DNA of 64,000 nucleotides from Lentilitoribacter sp039986595 (GCA_039986595.1 JBDWQJ010000006.1:1-64000), one strand, 5' to 3'. Counted from the first letter of the stretch, positions 1-9,059 are shown. Numbers and translations are program-made. The notes: a model not told the origin generated them from the sequence alone.

Positions 1-581
1 AGCAACAATTTAACGCCCTTTAAAAAAGCTTACCAAACAAACACAAGTAAAACTCGCTAGCGACCTCGTCGACCGCTCTCGTTCGGTGAGTGGCGTTCTA
101 CACACACCAATCATAACCGTCAACATCAAAATTTAAAAAAATGTCATAAAAACGAAAAAAAACTGACTTTCTTAACAAGACATTACCGATGAAAAAGGAA
201 AATGCAACAAAAACAATACTTTAGATAAATTCATTGTTTTTACACAAGCTGATCAAATTGGGACATTTTTAATGAAATTTGTCAAAACCCACCTATTGCG
301 GGCTTTTACATCAGATCGTCCAAATCCAAGCGCTCAAAGCTCAACAACAAGCTCACAATTCCTGCCACTTTGAAAGGCAATCGCACAATATGACTAAATT
401 TGATGCATTATTTTGGGTGATATAGCCACTGATTTATCAACGTAGAATTTGATCACCTAATATATGAGACAATCATTTCCTTATCTGTTCTGATAAGCTG
501 GCTTAGAGTAAAATTTGGTTTTCATTTATACTCAATTGCGTATCATGCAATTTCCAACAGCTAATATGAGTGATGTAAAAT
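1..581. other. Non-coding region at the left edge
   Basis: About 580 bases with no convincing gene on either strand. Most of it is AT-rich with frequent A and T runs, as expected of intergenic DNA and promoters. A GC-richer patch at about 53-95 stands out: it holds the palindromes CGCTAGCG (55-62) and GTCGAC (68-73) and a possible hairpin pairing 73-78 with 88-93 (one G-T pair). This could be part of a structured leader or a terminator of a gene to the left, but I do not recognise a known RNA family. The rest presumably contains the promoter of the aminotransferase gene at 582; no clear -35/-10 pair was found. Confidence 0.5.
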
Positions 582-1850
582 ATGTTAAGTAAAGACCCTA
601 ATGTCATCGAAGACGTTCGTTCCAAATTTGCCCATGTAGATACCTGCCCTTTTCAAGGTGATCGGATATTCTTTGAAAACGCCGGCGGCGCACTCACACT
701 AAACTCTGTTGTGGATACGTCAGCTAAGTTTGCAGCGATCCCAGACAATCAAGGACGCGACAACCCAGCAAGCTACGCGCTAGTTGACATCATCAAAAAA
801 GCCAAAGAAGACGCAAGCATCTTCTTTAACACAAATTCCGGACAATTCTTTGTGGGTGAAAGCGGCACCGAGCTGATCTTCCGCATCGTATGCGCTGCTA
901 TTATGTCGTCGGAAAATGGTGGCCAAGTGCTCGGAAGCACTTTAGAACACCCAGCAACCAGAAGTGCTTGCGAAAAATGGGCAAAAGCGGCTGGCAAACC
1001 TCACGTTTTGATAAATCACGACAATGAAACCGGCTCTGTTGATGATAGCGCCTATTCAAAACAAGTCACAAAAGACACGCGTGTAGCTACTATTCTTCAT
1101 ACATCTCCAGTTTCTGGAATGGGTGTTGATGTCGCCGCAATTTCAAAAGCCATTAGAAATGTGGCTCCTGATTGCTATATTATTGTCGACGGTATTCAAC
1201 ATGCAGCCCATGGAGGCTTGGATATTCAAGACTATGATATCGATGCATATGTTGTCTCCCCTTATAAGATGTTCTCCCGCCATGGATATGGTTTAGCTTG
1301 GATCTCAGATCGTTTATCCGCTCTTGATCACAACTCACTTGTTGGCGGTCCTGAAAATAATTGGGAATTAGGAACACGAGACACCGGAGCCTATGCTACC
1401 TTTTCTGATGTGGTGGAATATTATGAATGGTTGGGTAGCCAGTTCACCGATGAAACGGATCGCCGCGGGAAAATTATGGCTGCCAGCAAAGCAATTAAAT
1501 CTCACGAAACGGATTTAACCAATGCCATGATCCATGGAACCGGCAATCAAAAAGGTTTAGCAGATATGCCGGAAGTCAGCGTTCTATGTGGCATCGACAA
1601 TCCTTTAAGAGAAGGTCTTGTCGCAATGAATATAAAGGGAATGGATGCGCTTGAACTGGTGGATGCACTAAACAAACGAGGCATTCGAACCCATGCGCGC
1701 AAAGCCGACCATTATTCCGGCAACATTCTAAACCCACTTGGTTTACAATCTTGCGTCCGTGTTTCCATGTGCCACTATAATACCGAACATGAGGTCTCTA
1801 GCTTTCTTACAGCTATAGATGAGATTATCGCACAATTAAAACGCTCCTGA
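582..1850 (+). CDS. Class V aminotransferase (cysteine desulfurase-like)
   Basis: A 422-residue PLP-dependent enzyme of the class V aminotransferase fold, related to SufS/CsdA-type cysteine desulfurases. The N-terminal FFENAGGA motif corresponds to the family's xLDNAA(T/G) motif. The PLP-binding lysine is K229 in SPYKMFSRHG, preceded by the VDGIQHAAHG stretch that carries the cofactor-binding aspartate and the stacking histidine. It stands alone, with no suf or isc genes nearby, so a role in general Fe-S assembly is unlikely. Stand-alone members of this group act on cysteine, isopenicillin-like or selenocysteine-like substrates, and the substrate cannot be read from the sequence. The ATG at 582 has no strong ribosome binding site, but the N-terminus matches the family's length. 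Confidence 0.8.
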   Translation: MLSKDPNVIEDVRSKFAHVDTCPFQGDRIFFENAGGALTLNSVVDTSAKFAAIPDNQGRDNPASYALVDIIKKAKEDASIFFNTNSGQFFVGESGTELIFRIVCAAIMSSENGGQVLGSTLEHPATRSACEKWAKAAGKPHVLINHDNETGSVDDSAYSKQVTKDTRVATILHTSPVSGMGVDVAAISKAIRNVAPDCYIIVDGIQHAAHGGLDIQDYDIDAYVVSPYKMFSRHGYGLAWISDRLSALDHNSLVGGPENNWELGTRDTGAYATFSDVVEYYEWLGSQFTDETDRRGKIMAASKAIKSHETDLTNAMIHGTGNQKGLADMPEVSVLCGIDNPLREGLVAMNIKGMDALELVDALNKRGIRTHARKADHYSGNILNPLGLQSCVRVSMCHYNTEHEVSSFLTAIDEIIAQLKRS

Positions 1851-1966
1851 TCATAAAACTACTGCATACAAACATGAGCAACTGGGCGCGCAAATGAATG
1901 TAAACGGCCCAAGCCCCCAATCTTTGTAACGAAAGGCTAAAAGTTTCTTTAGTACTTTTTGTAATA

Positions 1967-2010
1967 TTATGTCCCTAACTAGGGTAGAAAACCCAATGTC
2001 GGGGACATAA
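1967..2010 (+). promoter_or_regulatory. Nested stem-loop masking the Shine-Dalgarno of the GGDEF-EAL gene
   Basis: TTATGTCCC (1967-1975) pairs perfectly with GGGACATAA (2002-2010), giving a 9-bp outer stem. Inside it GGGT (1982-1985) pairs with ACCC (1991-1994) around the loop AGAAA. The right arm contains the GGGGA Shine-Dalgarno sequence (2001-2005) of the following gene, whose TTG start is at 2012. In the folded mRNA the ribosome binding site would therefore be buried. The pairing is seen directly; a regulatory role (thermometer, ligand or protein control of translation) is inference. It does not match a riboswitch class known to me. Confidence 0.55.
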
Positions 2011-2011
2011 A

Positions 2012-4201
2012 TTGCAAAAGACTCAAGACAATATCACGGAACTGACAATTGACGACGCTACCATTGCGGCTCAATTTGATGATGCTCGTGGCAAGTCTTT
2101 ATTGAAATTTGTATTCATTCTTATAATTACCGCAACGCTCTTTTTTTCAGCTGCATTTATTGGCATTCAATATGCCCTCAATAACCTTTTAGTAGAAAAA
2201 TCTGATAGCCTGGGAATGGGCTGGGCACATCATCTGGAAACACAATTTCCTGAAGCCGGAAAAATTGCGGGCGTCACCCAAGAAAGTTCGCTATTTTCAT
2301 CCCACACCAAAAGTGAAATGGCTGAATTAATTGACGGCATGTTCCAAGTTGGCAGCATTTACCAGCTTGATTTGATCAATCCTGATTGTAATTGTAGCGC
2401 AACATTTGGTTCATACACGGCAAATAGTGGAAAACATGCTCATCACGACCATATTGACCAAGACATGTCGAATTCGGGTGAACCAGCAGCTCATGATGAT
2501 CACGCAGATCATGCAAAAACAGATCACGGTGAAGATCACAATCATCCAGAACTCGTCGTCAACAGTGACATGAGCTCCATTTGGCCAATGAACTACGATG
2601 CTGCATCCGAAGTAGCAGCATCTGGTGCCCACCCTAGCTTTGTCGTATATGCAGATATTGCTAACCAACCATCTATTTTTGGTGAGGTGTATCATCCAGT
2701 TTATGCCGATGGAGAGCTAAAGTATATCATACGTGTGTTGGTTGATCTTGAGGAAGCAAACACCGCATTTACTCAAGCTTTATACGGTGGTGCAGCTTTC
2801 ATCTTTGTTTTGCTTATTGCAGTGACAAGTTACCCATTTGCAAAATATTTCCGCACATCAAAAGCCCAGCGAAAAATTGATATCAAAGCACATTTTTTAG
2901 CGACACATGACGTGCTGACAAATACCTATAATCGCAATGCATTCCAAGACTATGCACCTAAGATACTTAGATCCTGCGGCGACCGGGAAACTTCAGCAAT
3001 TATCTTCTTATTTGATCTCGATAATTTCAAAGAAATCAATGACTATTATAGCCATCATGCAGGTGATCAAATCCTGTGTGCGTTTGCGCAAACACTCAAA
3101 TCAAATCTTCCCAAAAATGGGCACCTTGCTCGTTTGGGCGGCGATGAATTTGTTGTTATTATTTCAGATATAGATCCAACACTTGCAATAGATGAAATTT
3201 TAGAAGTCCCGGAAGAACTGGCAACTGAGATTGATGACGGACGCCAAATCATCCATGCCGCAGTTTCTGCAGGCGTTGCAATTTACCCCCGCGACGGCAG
3301 CAACATCAATGAACTGATGAGAAATGCAGACCTTGCACTTTACTCTGCAAAATCTAAATCTAAAACCCAACTTTGTGAATATGACGCGCAGATGGGCAAG
3401 GTATTTAATGATCGTTTAGACTTAAGAGATGAATTTAAATTTGCGCTGCTCGAGTCGGAGATCGAACCTTTTTATCAACCGCTCGTGAACACCATAACTG
3501 GCAAAGTCGAGAGCTTTGAAGCACTCGCGAGATGGCGCCACCCCAAAAGGGGTGTTTTAACGCCCGGTGTTTTTGGTGAAATGCTTGATGATATTGAATT
3601 AAGTGCAATGGTCGGCGACATCATGTTTGAGAAGGTGATATCAAACATGAAAGAATGGACAGACGCCAAGGTTCCATTCGGCATAATAGGGATAAACGCC
3701 GGTGAAGGCGATTTGTTACGACCCGGGTTCTCACTCAAAATCCTTTCCGAACTTGCAAAGAATAATTTACCTAATGGATCTTTCGCAATTGAAATTGTCG
3801 AAACTTGTATGTTTGGAAATAATAAAGATCTCTTTGTCAACCATCTAAACGTATTAAAAGACGCAGGCTGCCGAATTGCATTGGATGATTTTGGCACGGG
3901 TTATTCCTCTATAACTCAGATCAAGGAAATCCCCTGCACATCTCTTAAAATTGATAAATCTTTCATTGAAAACGTCGTTGATAACCAAGCCGACCGCGCA
4001 ATCGTCGAAGCGCTTATTAAATTAGGTCGAGATCTGGAATTCAATCTGATAATGGAAGGCATTGAGACAAAAGAACAGATGGATATCTTAAATCAGATTG
4101 GTGCGATTTATATGCAAGGTTATTATTTCGCAAAACCCATGCCTGCACATGCTGTTCCTCAATTTTTGCAAAGTCCACTTGGTGAGCGTAAAAAAGCTTA
4201 G
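2012..4201 (+). CDS. Membrane GGDEF-EAL protein with histidine-rich periplasmic sensor
   Basis: A 729-residue inner-membrane protein of cyclic di-GMP metabolism. A first membrane helix lies at about 31-55, a periplasmic sensor follows to about 255, and a second helix spans about 257-277. The sensor contains a stretch at 142-180 with ten histidines among 39 residues, plus many acidic residues, and a nearby CNC motif. The cyclase domain keeps an intact GGDEF motif (376-380). The phosphodiesterase domain has EAL at 503-505, DDFGTGYSS from D625, and LKIDKSF, so both active sites look potentially functional. Start: TTG at 2012 with GGGGA six bases upstream; no nearer ATG precedes the membrane helix. 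The histidine-rich loop suggests zinc, copper or nickel sensing (inference). Confidence 0.9.
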   Translation: MQKTQDNITELTIDDATIAAQFDDARGKSLLKFVFILIITATLFFSAAFIGIQYALNNLLVEKSDSLGMGWAHHLETQFPEAGKIAGVTQESSLFSSHTKSEMAELIDGMFQVGSIYQLDLINPDCNCSATFGSYTANSGKHAHHDHIDQDMSNSGEPAAHDDHADHAKTDHGEDHNHPELVVNSDMSSIWPMNYDAASEVAASGAHPSFVVYADIANQPSIFGEVYHPVYADGELKYIIRVLVDLEEANTAFTQALYGGAAFIFVLLIAVTSYPFAKYFRTSKAQRKIDIKAHFLATHDVLTNTYNRNAFQDYAPKILRSCGDRETSAIIFLFDLDNFKEINDYYSHHAGDQILCAFAQTLKSNLPKNGHLARLGGDEFVVIISDIDPTLAIDEILEVPEELATEIDDGRQIIHAAVSAGVAIYPRDGSNINELMRNADLALYSAKSKSKTQLCEYDAQMGKVFNDRLDLRDEFKFALLESEIEPFYQPLVNTITGKVESFEALARWRHPKRGVLTPGVFGEMLDDIELSAMVGDIMFEKVISNMKEWTDAKVPFGIIGINAGEGDLLRPGFSLKILSELAKNNLPNGSFAIEIVETCMFGNNKDLFVNHLNVLKDAGCRIALDDFGTGYSSITQIKEIPCTSLKIDKSFIENVVDNQADRAIVEALIKLGRDLEFNLIMEGIETKEQMDILNQIGAIYMQGYYFAKPMPAHAVPQFLQSPLGERKKA

Positions 4202-4282
4202 CATCGCGATATCACCATAAGCTTTTAACTCTTCTTTTTCACTTAACAATGCTAAAACCCCATAAACAATGAGAGTATGATT

Positions 4283-5251
4283 ATGGGCTATATGATAAAA
4301 GGCGTTTATTACGAGGGTGAAGATGTGGGTGCGAATTTACCATCTGGTGGATTTGAACGCACAAAGAGTACAGTTCGAAATTGGATCACTGATAATGGTG
4401 AAAGTGGTCCAACTGGCAAAAGCGGCTTTTCTCCAGAACCTGGGCGATATCATTTATTTGTTGCATGGAATTGCCCTTGGGCACATCGCACCCTGCTCAC
4501 ACGAGCACTTAAAAAGCTTGAGGGAACCATTTCAATTTCTGTTGCGAAACCAAATCGCAATGAACAAGGCTGGGTTTTTGATGAGACGGGTGAGTTTTCT
4601 GATCCGCTATATGGGGTAAGTACTGTCCACCAAATCTACTCAAAAGATGCGATAAAATATACCGGCCGCATCACCGTCCCAGTTCTTTGGGATAAACAGC
4701 AGAATTGCATGGTTTCAAATGAATCAGCTGATATTGTTCGAATGCTCAACAGTGCCTTTAAAGAAACATCAAAGGGCATTCCAGACCTTTATCCCGACGA
4801 TCTTGCAAAAGACATCGATGTTTGGAATGAGGAAATTTATATCAATGTCAATAATGGCGTTTACCGCGCTGGATTTGCCTCCACACAATCAGCCTATGAG
4901 ACTGCAGCTATTGAATTATTTGAAAACCTCGATGTGATCGATCAACATCTTGGTAAAAATCGCTACTTGTGTGGTGATCAATTCACTGAGGCTGACGTCA
5001 GGCTTTTTCCAACCCTTGCGCGTTTTGATGTCGCTTATCATTATGCGTTCAAGTGCAATTTAAAAAAGCTTTCTGATTACGAAAATCTTTGGCCTTATGC
5101 GCGTGAGATATATCAAATGCCGGGCGTATCGGACACGGTTCGTTTTGATATTTATAAACGAGGTTATTTCAGCAAAAGTGAAAAACGCAATCCGTTAGGT
5201 ATCGTGCCCATTGGACCAATTGTGGATTGGAGTGAACCTCACGGACGATAA
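4283..5251 (+). CDS. Glutathionyl-hydroquinone reductase (Xi-class GST)
   Basis: A 322-residue cytosolic enzyme of the YqjG/ECM4 (Xi-class glutathione transferase) family, which reduces glutathionyl-hydroquinones and similar adducts with glutathione. The catalytic cysteine is in the diagnostic NCPWAHR motif (C64 from the start used here). The C-terminal helical domain contains the LCGDQFTEADVRLFPTL segment typical of the family. Three in-frame ATGs lie close together (4277, 4283, 4292). The one at 4283 gives the family N-terminus MGYMIKG and has GAGAG seven bases upstream, so it is preferred. The gene stands alone, with its own promoter region at 4202-4282. Confidence 0.88.
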   Translation: MGYMIKGVYYEGEDVGANLPSGGFERTKSTVRNWITDNGESGPTGKSGFSPEPGRYHLFVAWNCPWAHRTLLTRALKKLEGTISISVAKPNRNEQGWVFDETGEFSDPLYGVSTVHQIYSKDAIKYTGRITVPVLWDKQQNCMVSNESADIVRMLNSAFKETSKGIPDLYPDDLAKDIDVWNEEIYINVNNGVYRAGFASTQSAYETAAIELFENLDVIDQHLGKNRYLCGDQFTEADVRLFPTLARFDVAYHYAFKCNLKKLSDYENLWPYAREIYQMPGVSDTVRFDIYKRGYFSKSEKRNPLGIVPIGPIVDWSEPHGR

Positions 5252-5348
5252 AGAGTGAAACGTCTGTAATTCTTCTAGCCACTTGTGACTTGTCAGCAGG
5301 TCATTTGCCACCTTATATGAAGGTCATCAATAATTGGAAAGATACATT

Positions 5349-5717
5349 ATGGCGTTGAAACGAATGGTTCTTGAATTGGGTATGGGAACAGATATCCGTG
5401 GTGAGGATTACACCAAAGCGGCATTACGCGCAGTTCACAATGCTCTACGCCAGAACTCGTTATCCATAGCAGACGCATTTGGTCTTAACCGCGAAGATAT
5501 GGTGGTCAAAATTATCATCGGCGCGCAGAAACCTGAAACTATCAACAAGCAAGCCTTGGCAGACTTACTCCCTTACGGAAAACCCCAAGTTATTGTTGAA
5601 CATGGCGGCATGGATACTTTGGCCGAAGATGGTTCAAGATCAACCATTATGGTCAATGCAGCATTGGTGGTTTATCTCGACTTGCCTGAAGGTAAAACTT
5701 GGGGAGAAGCCGCATGA
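5349..5717 (+). CDS. Lin0512 family protein, first of a tandem pair
   Basis: A 122-residue small soluble protein of the Lin0512 family, whose function is unknown. Family hallmarks visible are the N-terminal LELGMGTDIRGEDYTKAA segment, the central LPYGKPQV, and the C-terminal MVNAALVVYLD. The ATG at 5349 is preceded by GGAAAG at 5336-5341, so it is preferred to an upstream in-frame TTG. It overlaps the next gene, a paralogue, by four bases (ATGA), so the two are translationally coupled. The pair may form a hetero-oligomer (inference). Confidence 0.75.
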   Translation: MALKRMVLELGMGTDIRGEDYTKAALRAVHNALRQNSLSIADAFGLNREDMVVKIIIGAQKPETINKQALADLLPYGKPQVIVEHGGMDTLAEDGSRSTIMVNAALVVYLDLPEGKTWGEAA

Positions 5718-6058
5718 GCTTGGAGCTAAAACGCATTATTCTTGAAATGGGAACCGGCAATGATTTGTACGGTGAAGATTATACAAAAGCCGCTAAGCGC
5801 GCGGTGCAGGATGCGCTTCATCATTCATCGCTGACCATCTTTAAAAGTCTCGATATAGATCCAAACTCAATGCAAATTGAACTTAATCTAGCTGCGCAGT
5901 ATCCTGAGAAAATTGATCTTGAAGAAGTCGCAAGCACCCTGCCCTACGGACATGTCACGCCAAAGGGCATAAAAGGTGGTTTAAATATTTACGATGAAGT
6001 AACTGATCGAACCACAGTGATTGTAAATGCAGGTATCATAGTTCGATTGCCACTCTAA
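5714..6058 (+). CDS. Lin0512 family protein, second of a tandem pair
   Basis: A 114-residue paralogue of the preceding gene. It shares the N-terminal pattern LEMGTGNDLYGEDYTKAAKRAV, the LPYGHV turn and the C-terminal VNAGIIVRLPL strand, but lacks the short C-terminal extension of its partner. Its ATG at 5714 overlaps the upstream stop (ATGA), and the SD-like GGGAGAAG lies just before it. Nothing nearby suggests a pathway; the function is unknown. Confidence 0.75.
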   Translation: MSLELKRIILEMGTGNDLYGEDYTKAAKRAVQDALHHSSLTIFKSLDIDPNSMQIELNLAAQYPEKIDLEEVASTLPYGHVTPKGIKGGLNIYDEVTDRTTVIVNAGIIVRLPL

Positions 6059-6161
6059 TAATCACTGACTTTTCTTGATCGCAAAACAAGAAGCTAACAG
6101 TTGAACGCATCTCGGGTGTGCATAGCGCAATTTCCATGGCGGCATATTCGACAATAAAAAC

Positions 6162-6189
6162 TTGTATACATATATACTATATAATACAA
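6162..6189. promoter_or_regulatory. Candidate operator upstream of uxuA
   Basis: TTGTAT (6162-6167) and ATACAA (6184-6189) form an inverted repeat, with GTATAC palindromes between them. GntR-family (FadR-type) regulators of uronate genes often bind TTGTATACAA-like palindromes, and uxuA starts 100 bases downstream. The stretch is very AT-rich, so the pattern could arise by chance. No GntR gene is present in the window. Confidence 0.25.
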
Positions 6190-6288
6190 ATGACTTGAAT
6201 TCATAGTTCAATTAGGTGCAAAACACCTGCGCTTAAACCAAAAATCACCATTAAATCGATCAAGGTCGATGTATCGGAGCATATCGCA

Positions 6289-7488
6289 ATGAAACAAACT
6301 TGGCGCTGGTTTGGGCCAGCTGACACAATTTCAATAGATGATTTATTACAGGCAGGTGTGGAAGGTGTGGTCTCGGCACTACACCACATTGATACAGGCA
6401 CCGTTTGGACTATTGATGAAATTAAGCAACGGCAAAAGCGCGTCGAAACGCTTAAAAACGGCGCGCCGTCAGGCATAAAATGGGATGTTGTTGAAAGCCT
6501 ACCCGTCTCTGAGAGAATTAAAACCCAGTCTGATGGCTGGCGCGATGATATCTCCAACTACATTGAAAGCCTGAATAATCTGGCAGTATGCGGAATAAAG
6601 ACTGTTTGCTATAACTTCATGCCCGTTTTGGATTGGACGCGGACAGAACTTCGCTCAAAACTACCACATGGCGGCACTGCCATGAGATTTAACATCATCG
6701 AATTTGCATGTTTTGATATTCATATTTTGAAACGAGATGACGCCCAAAAAGACTATACAAACGACATTGCTGATGCAGCCGCTGAATACTTTCAAAAACT
6801 AGATCAAAATCAACAGGACGCGCTTCAACATAATATAATTGCAGGACTTCCAGGTGCTAATGACAATTGGGGGCTTGATGACATTAAAAACCTACTTGAA
6901 ACCTATAAAGACATAAATGCTGACAAACTTCGTCAAAATCTTACCGACTTTTTAAGTCTCGTTATACCGACATGCGAAAAGCTCGGCATTAACATGTGCT
7001 GCCACCCAGATGACCCGCCTTTTTCGATCATGGGATTGCCGCGCATTATGTCATCACCGGGTGACTATGCTTTGATCATGCAAGCCCTCGATAGCCCCAA
7101 TAATGGCATTACTCTATGCACGGGCTCATTAGGGGTAGCAAAGGGCATAGATTTTGAAGAATTCATTTCTCAATGGGGTCACAGAATTCATTTCGTTCAT
7201 TTGCGCAACACAACACGAGAAGGACCTTCATCTGCGGAAAAGCACAGCTTCTATGAAGCTGCGCATCTCGAAGGAGATACCAATATGGTAGGTGTGATCG
7301 CGGGACTTTTAAACGAGGAAAAGAACCGCCGGACGCAAAACCGCAAGGATTGTGAGATACCAATGAGACCAGATCATGGCCAAGAAATCTTGGATGATCT
7401 TACCAAAAACTCAATGCCTGGCTATCCACTGATCGGCCGGGTACGTGGTCTCGCAGAACTTCGCGGAATTATGAAAGCGTTGGAGTAG
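6289..7488 (+). CDS. uxuA: D-mannonate dehydratase
   Basis: A 399-residue cytosolic TIM-barrel enzyme of the UxuA family that dehydrates D-mannonate to 2-keto-3-deoxy-D-gluconate. The N-terminal TWRWFGPADTISIDDL and GVVSALHHIDTG segments are highly characteristic. Metal-ligand regions include NMCCHPDDPP, the CTGSLG loop and FVHLRNT. Length matches the family. Usually uxuA sits with uxuB, uxaC or kdgK; here it is alone and is followed convergently by glpD after 13 bases. Its nearest functional neighbours are the mannosidase operon about 4 kb to the right, so mannonate made from mannose is a possible substrate source (inference). Confidence 0.95.
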   Translation: MKQTWRWFGPADTISIDDLLQAGVEGVVSALHHIDTGTVWTIDEIKQRQKRVETLKNGAPSGIKWDVVESLPVSERIKTQSDGWRDDISNYIESLNNLAVCGIKTVCYNFMPVLDWTRTELRSKLPHGGTAMRFNIIEFACFDIHILKRDDAQKDYTNDIADAAAEYFQKLDQNQQDALQHNIIAGLPGANDNWGLDDIKNLLETYKDINADKLRQNLTDFLSLVIPTCEKLGINMCCHPDDPPFSIMGLPRIMSSPGDYALIMQALDSPNNGITLCTGSLGVAKGIDFEEFISQWGHRIHFVHLRNTTREGPSSAEKHSFYEAAHLEGDTNMVGVIAGLLNEEKNRRTQNRKDCEIPMRPDHGQEILDDLTKNSMPGYPLIGRVRGLAELRGIMKALE

Positions 7489-7501
7489 CTTGCTTTTCAG
7501 A

Positions 7502-9013
7502 TTAACTTAACCTCGAAAACCAATCTTCTAATTGTTTGATCTCATCTTTTGAATATCGAATACCAAGCTTAGATCTGCGCCATAAAACATCATCGGCGCA
7601 GGTCACCCACTCATTTTCAATCAAATAACGGATTTCAGCCTCAGTCATAGTATGTGCAAATTGTACGCCTAGATCTTTTAAAGTTTTAGAACCCGCTAGA
7701 ATTTTCCAAGCGTTGGTTCCGTAAGAGCGCACCAATCGCGCAGCATGATTCTGCGCCAGAAACGGATGTTCAGCAATTAGCTTTGCTACCTTTGCCTCAT
7801 ATTCAGATGGTGCAAAATCACCACCTGGCAACGTGCCTTCAGCGGTCCAAGGCTTACCTTTGGCGCCAATCGTATCTTCAATTTTTTCAAGCATGGATTC
7901 AGCTAATCGGCGGAAAGTCGTAATCTTACCACCAAAGATATTGATCATTGCTGCTTGATTATCTGGTTGTTCTTTTTTCAAGACATAATCGCGCGTTGCT
8001 TCTTGTGCTGCAGATGCCCCATCATCAAAGAGTGGACGAACACCTGAATATGTCCAAACAATTTCATCTTCTAAAATTGGTTGTTGAAAATACTCACTTG
8101 CAGCTTCACACAAATAGGTGCGTTCTTTCGCAGTTATCTTCACATCAGATGGATCACCTTCGTAATCTTGATCTGTTGTTCCAATCAATGTGAAATCTTG
8201 TTCATACGGCAATGCAAAGATGATTCTTCCATCCGCATTTTGGAAAATATAAGCACGGTCATGATCGTGCAATTTTGGCACAACAATATGACTGCCCTGC
8301 ACAAGACGTACGTTTTTCGCATCATTCACGCCAGCGGCTTGTCCTAGAACTTTATCAACCCAAGGCCCAGCAGCATTAATAACAATACGCGCTTGGTGTT
8401 CTTTAATATCACCAGACTGCATATCTTGGGTTTTAATCGCCCAGATATCGCCTTCGCGCACAGCTGAGATCACTTTAGTCTGTGTATTAATCGACGCGCC
8501 TTTAAACTGAGCATCCATTGCATTTAACACAACCAAACGCGCGTCATTCACCCAACAATCAGAATATTCAAAACCCTTTGTGAACAAGGGCTTTAACGGT
8601 TTACCAGTTTCATCCGTCTTTAAATTAACGGTTCTGGTTGGCGGCAACAATTTACGTTTGCCAATATAATCATAAAGGAAAAGCCCTGCCCGCAACAACC
8701 ATGCTGGGCGCAAGTCTTTGTGGTGCGGCAGGATAAAACGCATTGGCCAAATGATATGCGGTGCAGCTTTGAGCAAAACTTCGCGTTCACTCAAGGCTTC
8801 GCGCACTAAACGAAACTCATAATGTTCAAGATAACGTAATCCGCCATGGATTAACTTAGATGACCATGAAGACGTCCCGCTCGCCAAATCATTCATTTCT
8901 GCCAGATAAACAGAATATCCTCGACCCGCTGCATCACGTGCAATACCGCAACCATTGACACCGCCACCGATTACAAAAACATCTACCAGATTAGACAATT
9001 CAATCTCCATCAT
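7502..9013 (-). CDS. glpD: Aerobic glycerol-3-phosphate dehydrogenase
   Basis: About 503 residues, a membrane-associated flavoenzyme that oxidises sn-glycerol 3-phosphate to dihydroxyacetone phosphate and feeds electrons to quinone. The FAD-binding VIGGGVNGCGIARDAAGRG is near the N-terminus, followed by the family motifs SSWSSKLIHGGLRYLE and later VRPLFDDG and INIFGGKITTFRRLAE. The start is uncertain: GTG 9016, ATG 9013 and ATG 9010 are adjacent and no strong ribosome binding site is visible; the first ATG is used. A 13-bp inverted repeat at 9060-9088 lies directly upstream and is a candidate DeoR/GlpR-type operator. No glpF, glpK or glpR is seen nearby. Confidence 0.95.
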   Translation of the reverse strand: MMEIELSNLVDVFVIGGGVNGCGIARDAAGRGYSVYLAEMNDLASGTSSWSSKLIHGGLRYLEHYEFRLVREALSEREVLLKAAPHIIWPMRFILPHHKDLRPAWLLRAGLFLYDYIGKRKLLPPTRTVNLKTDETGKPLKPLFTKGFEYSDCWVNDARLVVLNAMDAQFKGASINTQTKVISAVREGDIWAIKTQDMQSGDIKEHQARIVINAAGPWVDKVLGQAAGVNDAKNVRLVQGSHIVVPKLHDHDRAYIFQNADGRIIFALPYEQDFTLIGTTDQDYEGDPSDVKITAKERTYLCEAASEYFQQPILEDEIVWTYSGVRPLFDDGASAAQEATRDYVLKKEQPDNQAAMINIFGGKITTFRRLAESMLEKIEDTIGAKGKPWTAEGTLPGGDFAPSEYEAKVAKLIAEHPFLAQNHAARLVRSYGTNAWKILAGSKTLKDLGVQFAHTMTEAEIRYLIENEWVTCADDVLWRRSKLGIRYSKDEIKQLEDWFSRLS

Positions 9014-9059
9014 CACTTGTTATGATGTTGGATATAACCGAAACGAAAACAAAATGAAA

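Noticed and set aside
1..110. Possible 34-codon reverse-strand reading frame at the left edge
   Set aside because: It has no ribosome binding site or recognisable sequence, and the GC-rich block it covers is better explained by RNA or DNA structure.
3475..3897. Long antisense open frame (140 codons) inside the GGDEF-EAL gene
   Set aside because: It lies wholly within a well-supported gene, has no ribosome binding site, and its product resembles no known fold; it is a codon-bias shadow.
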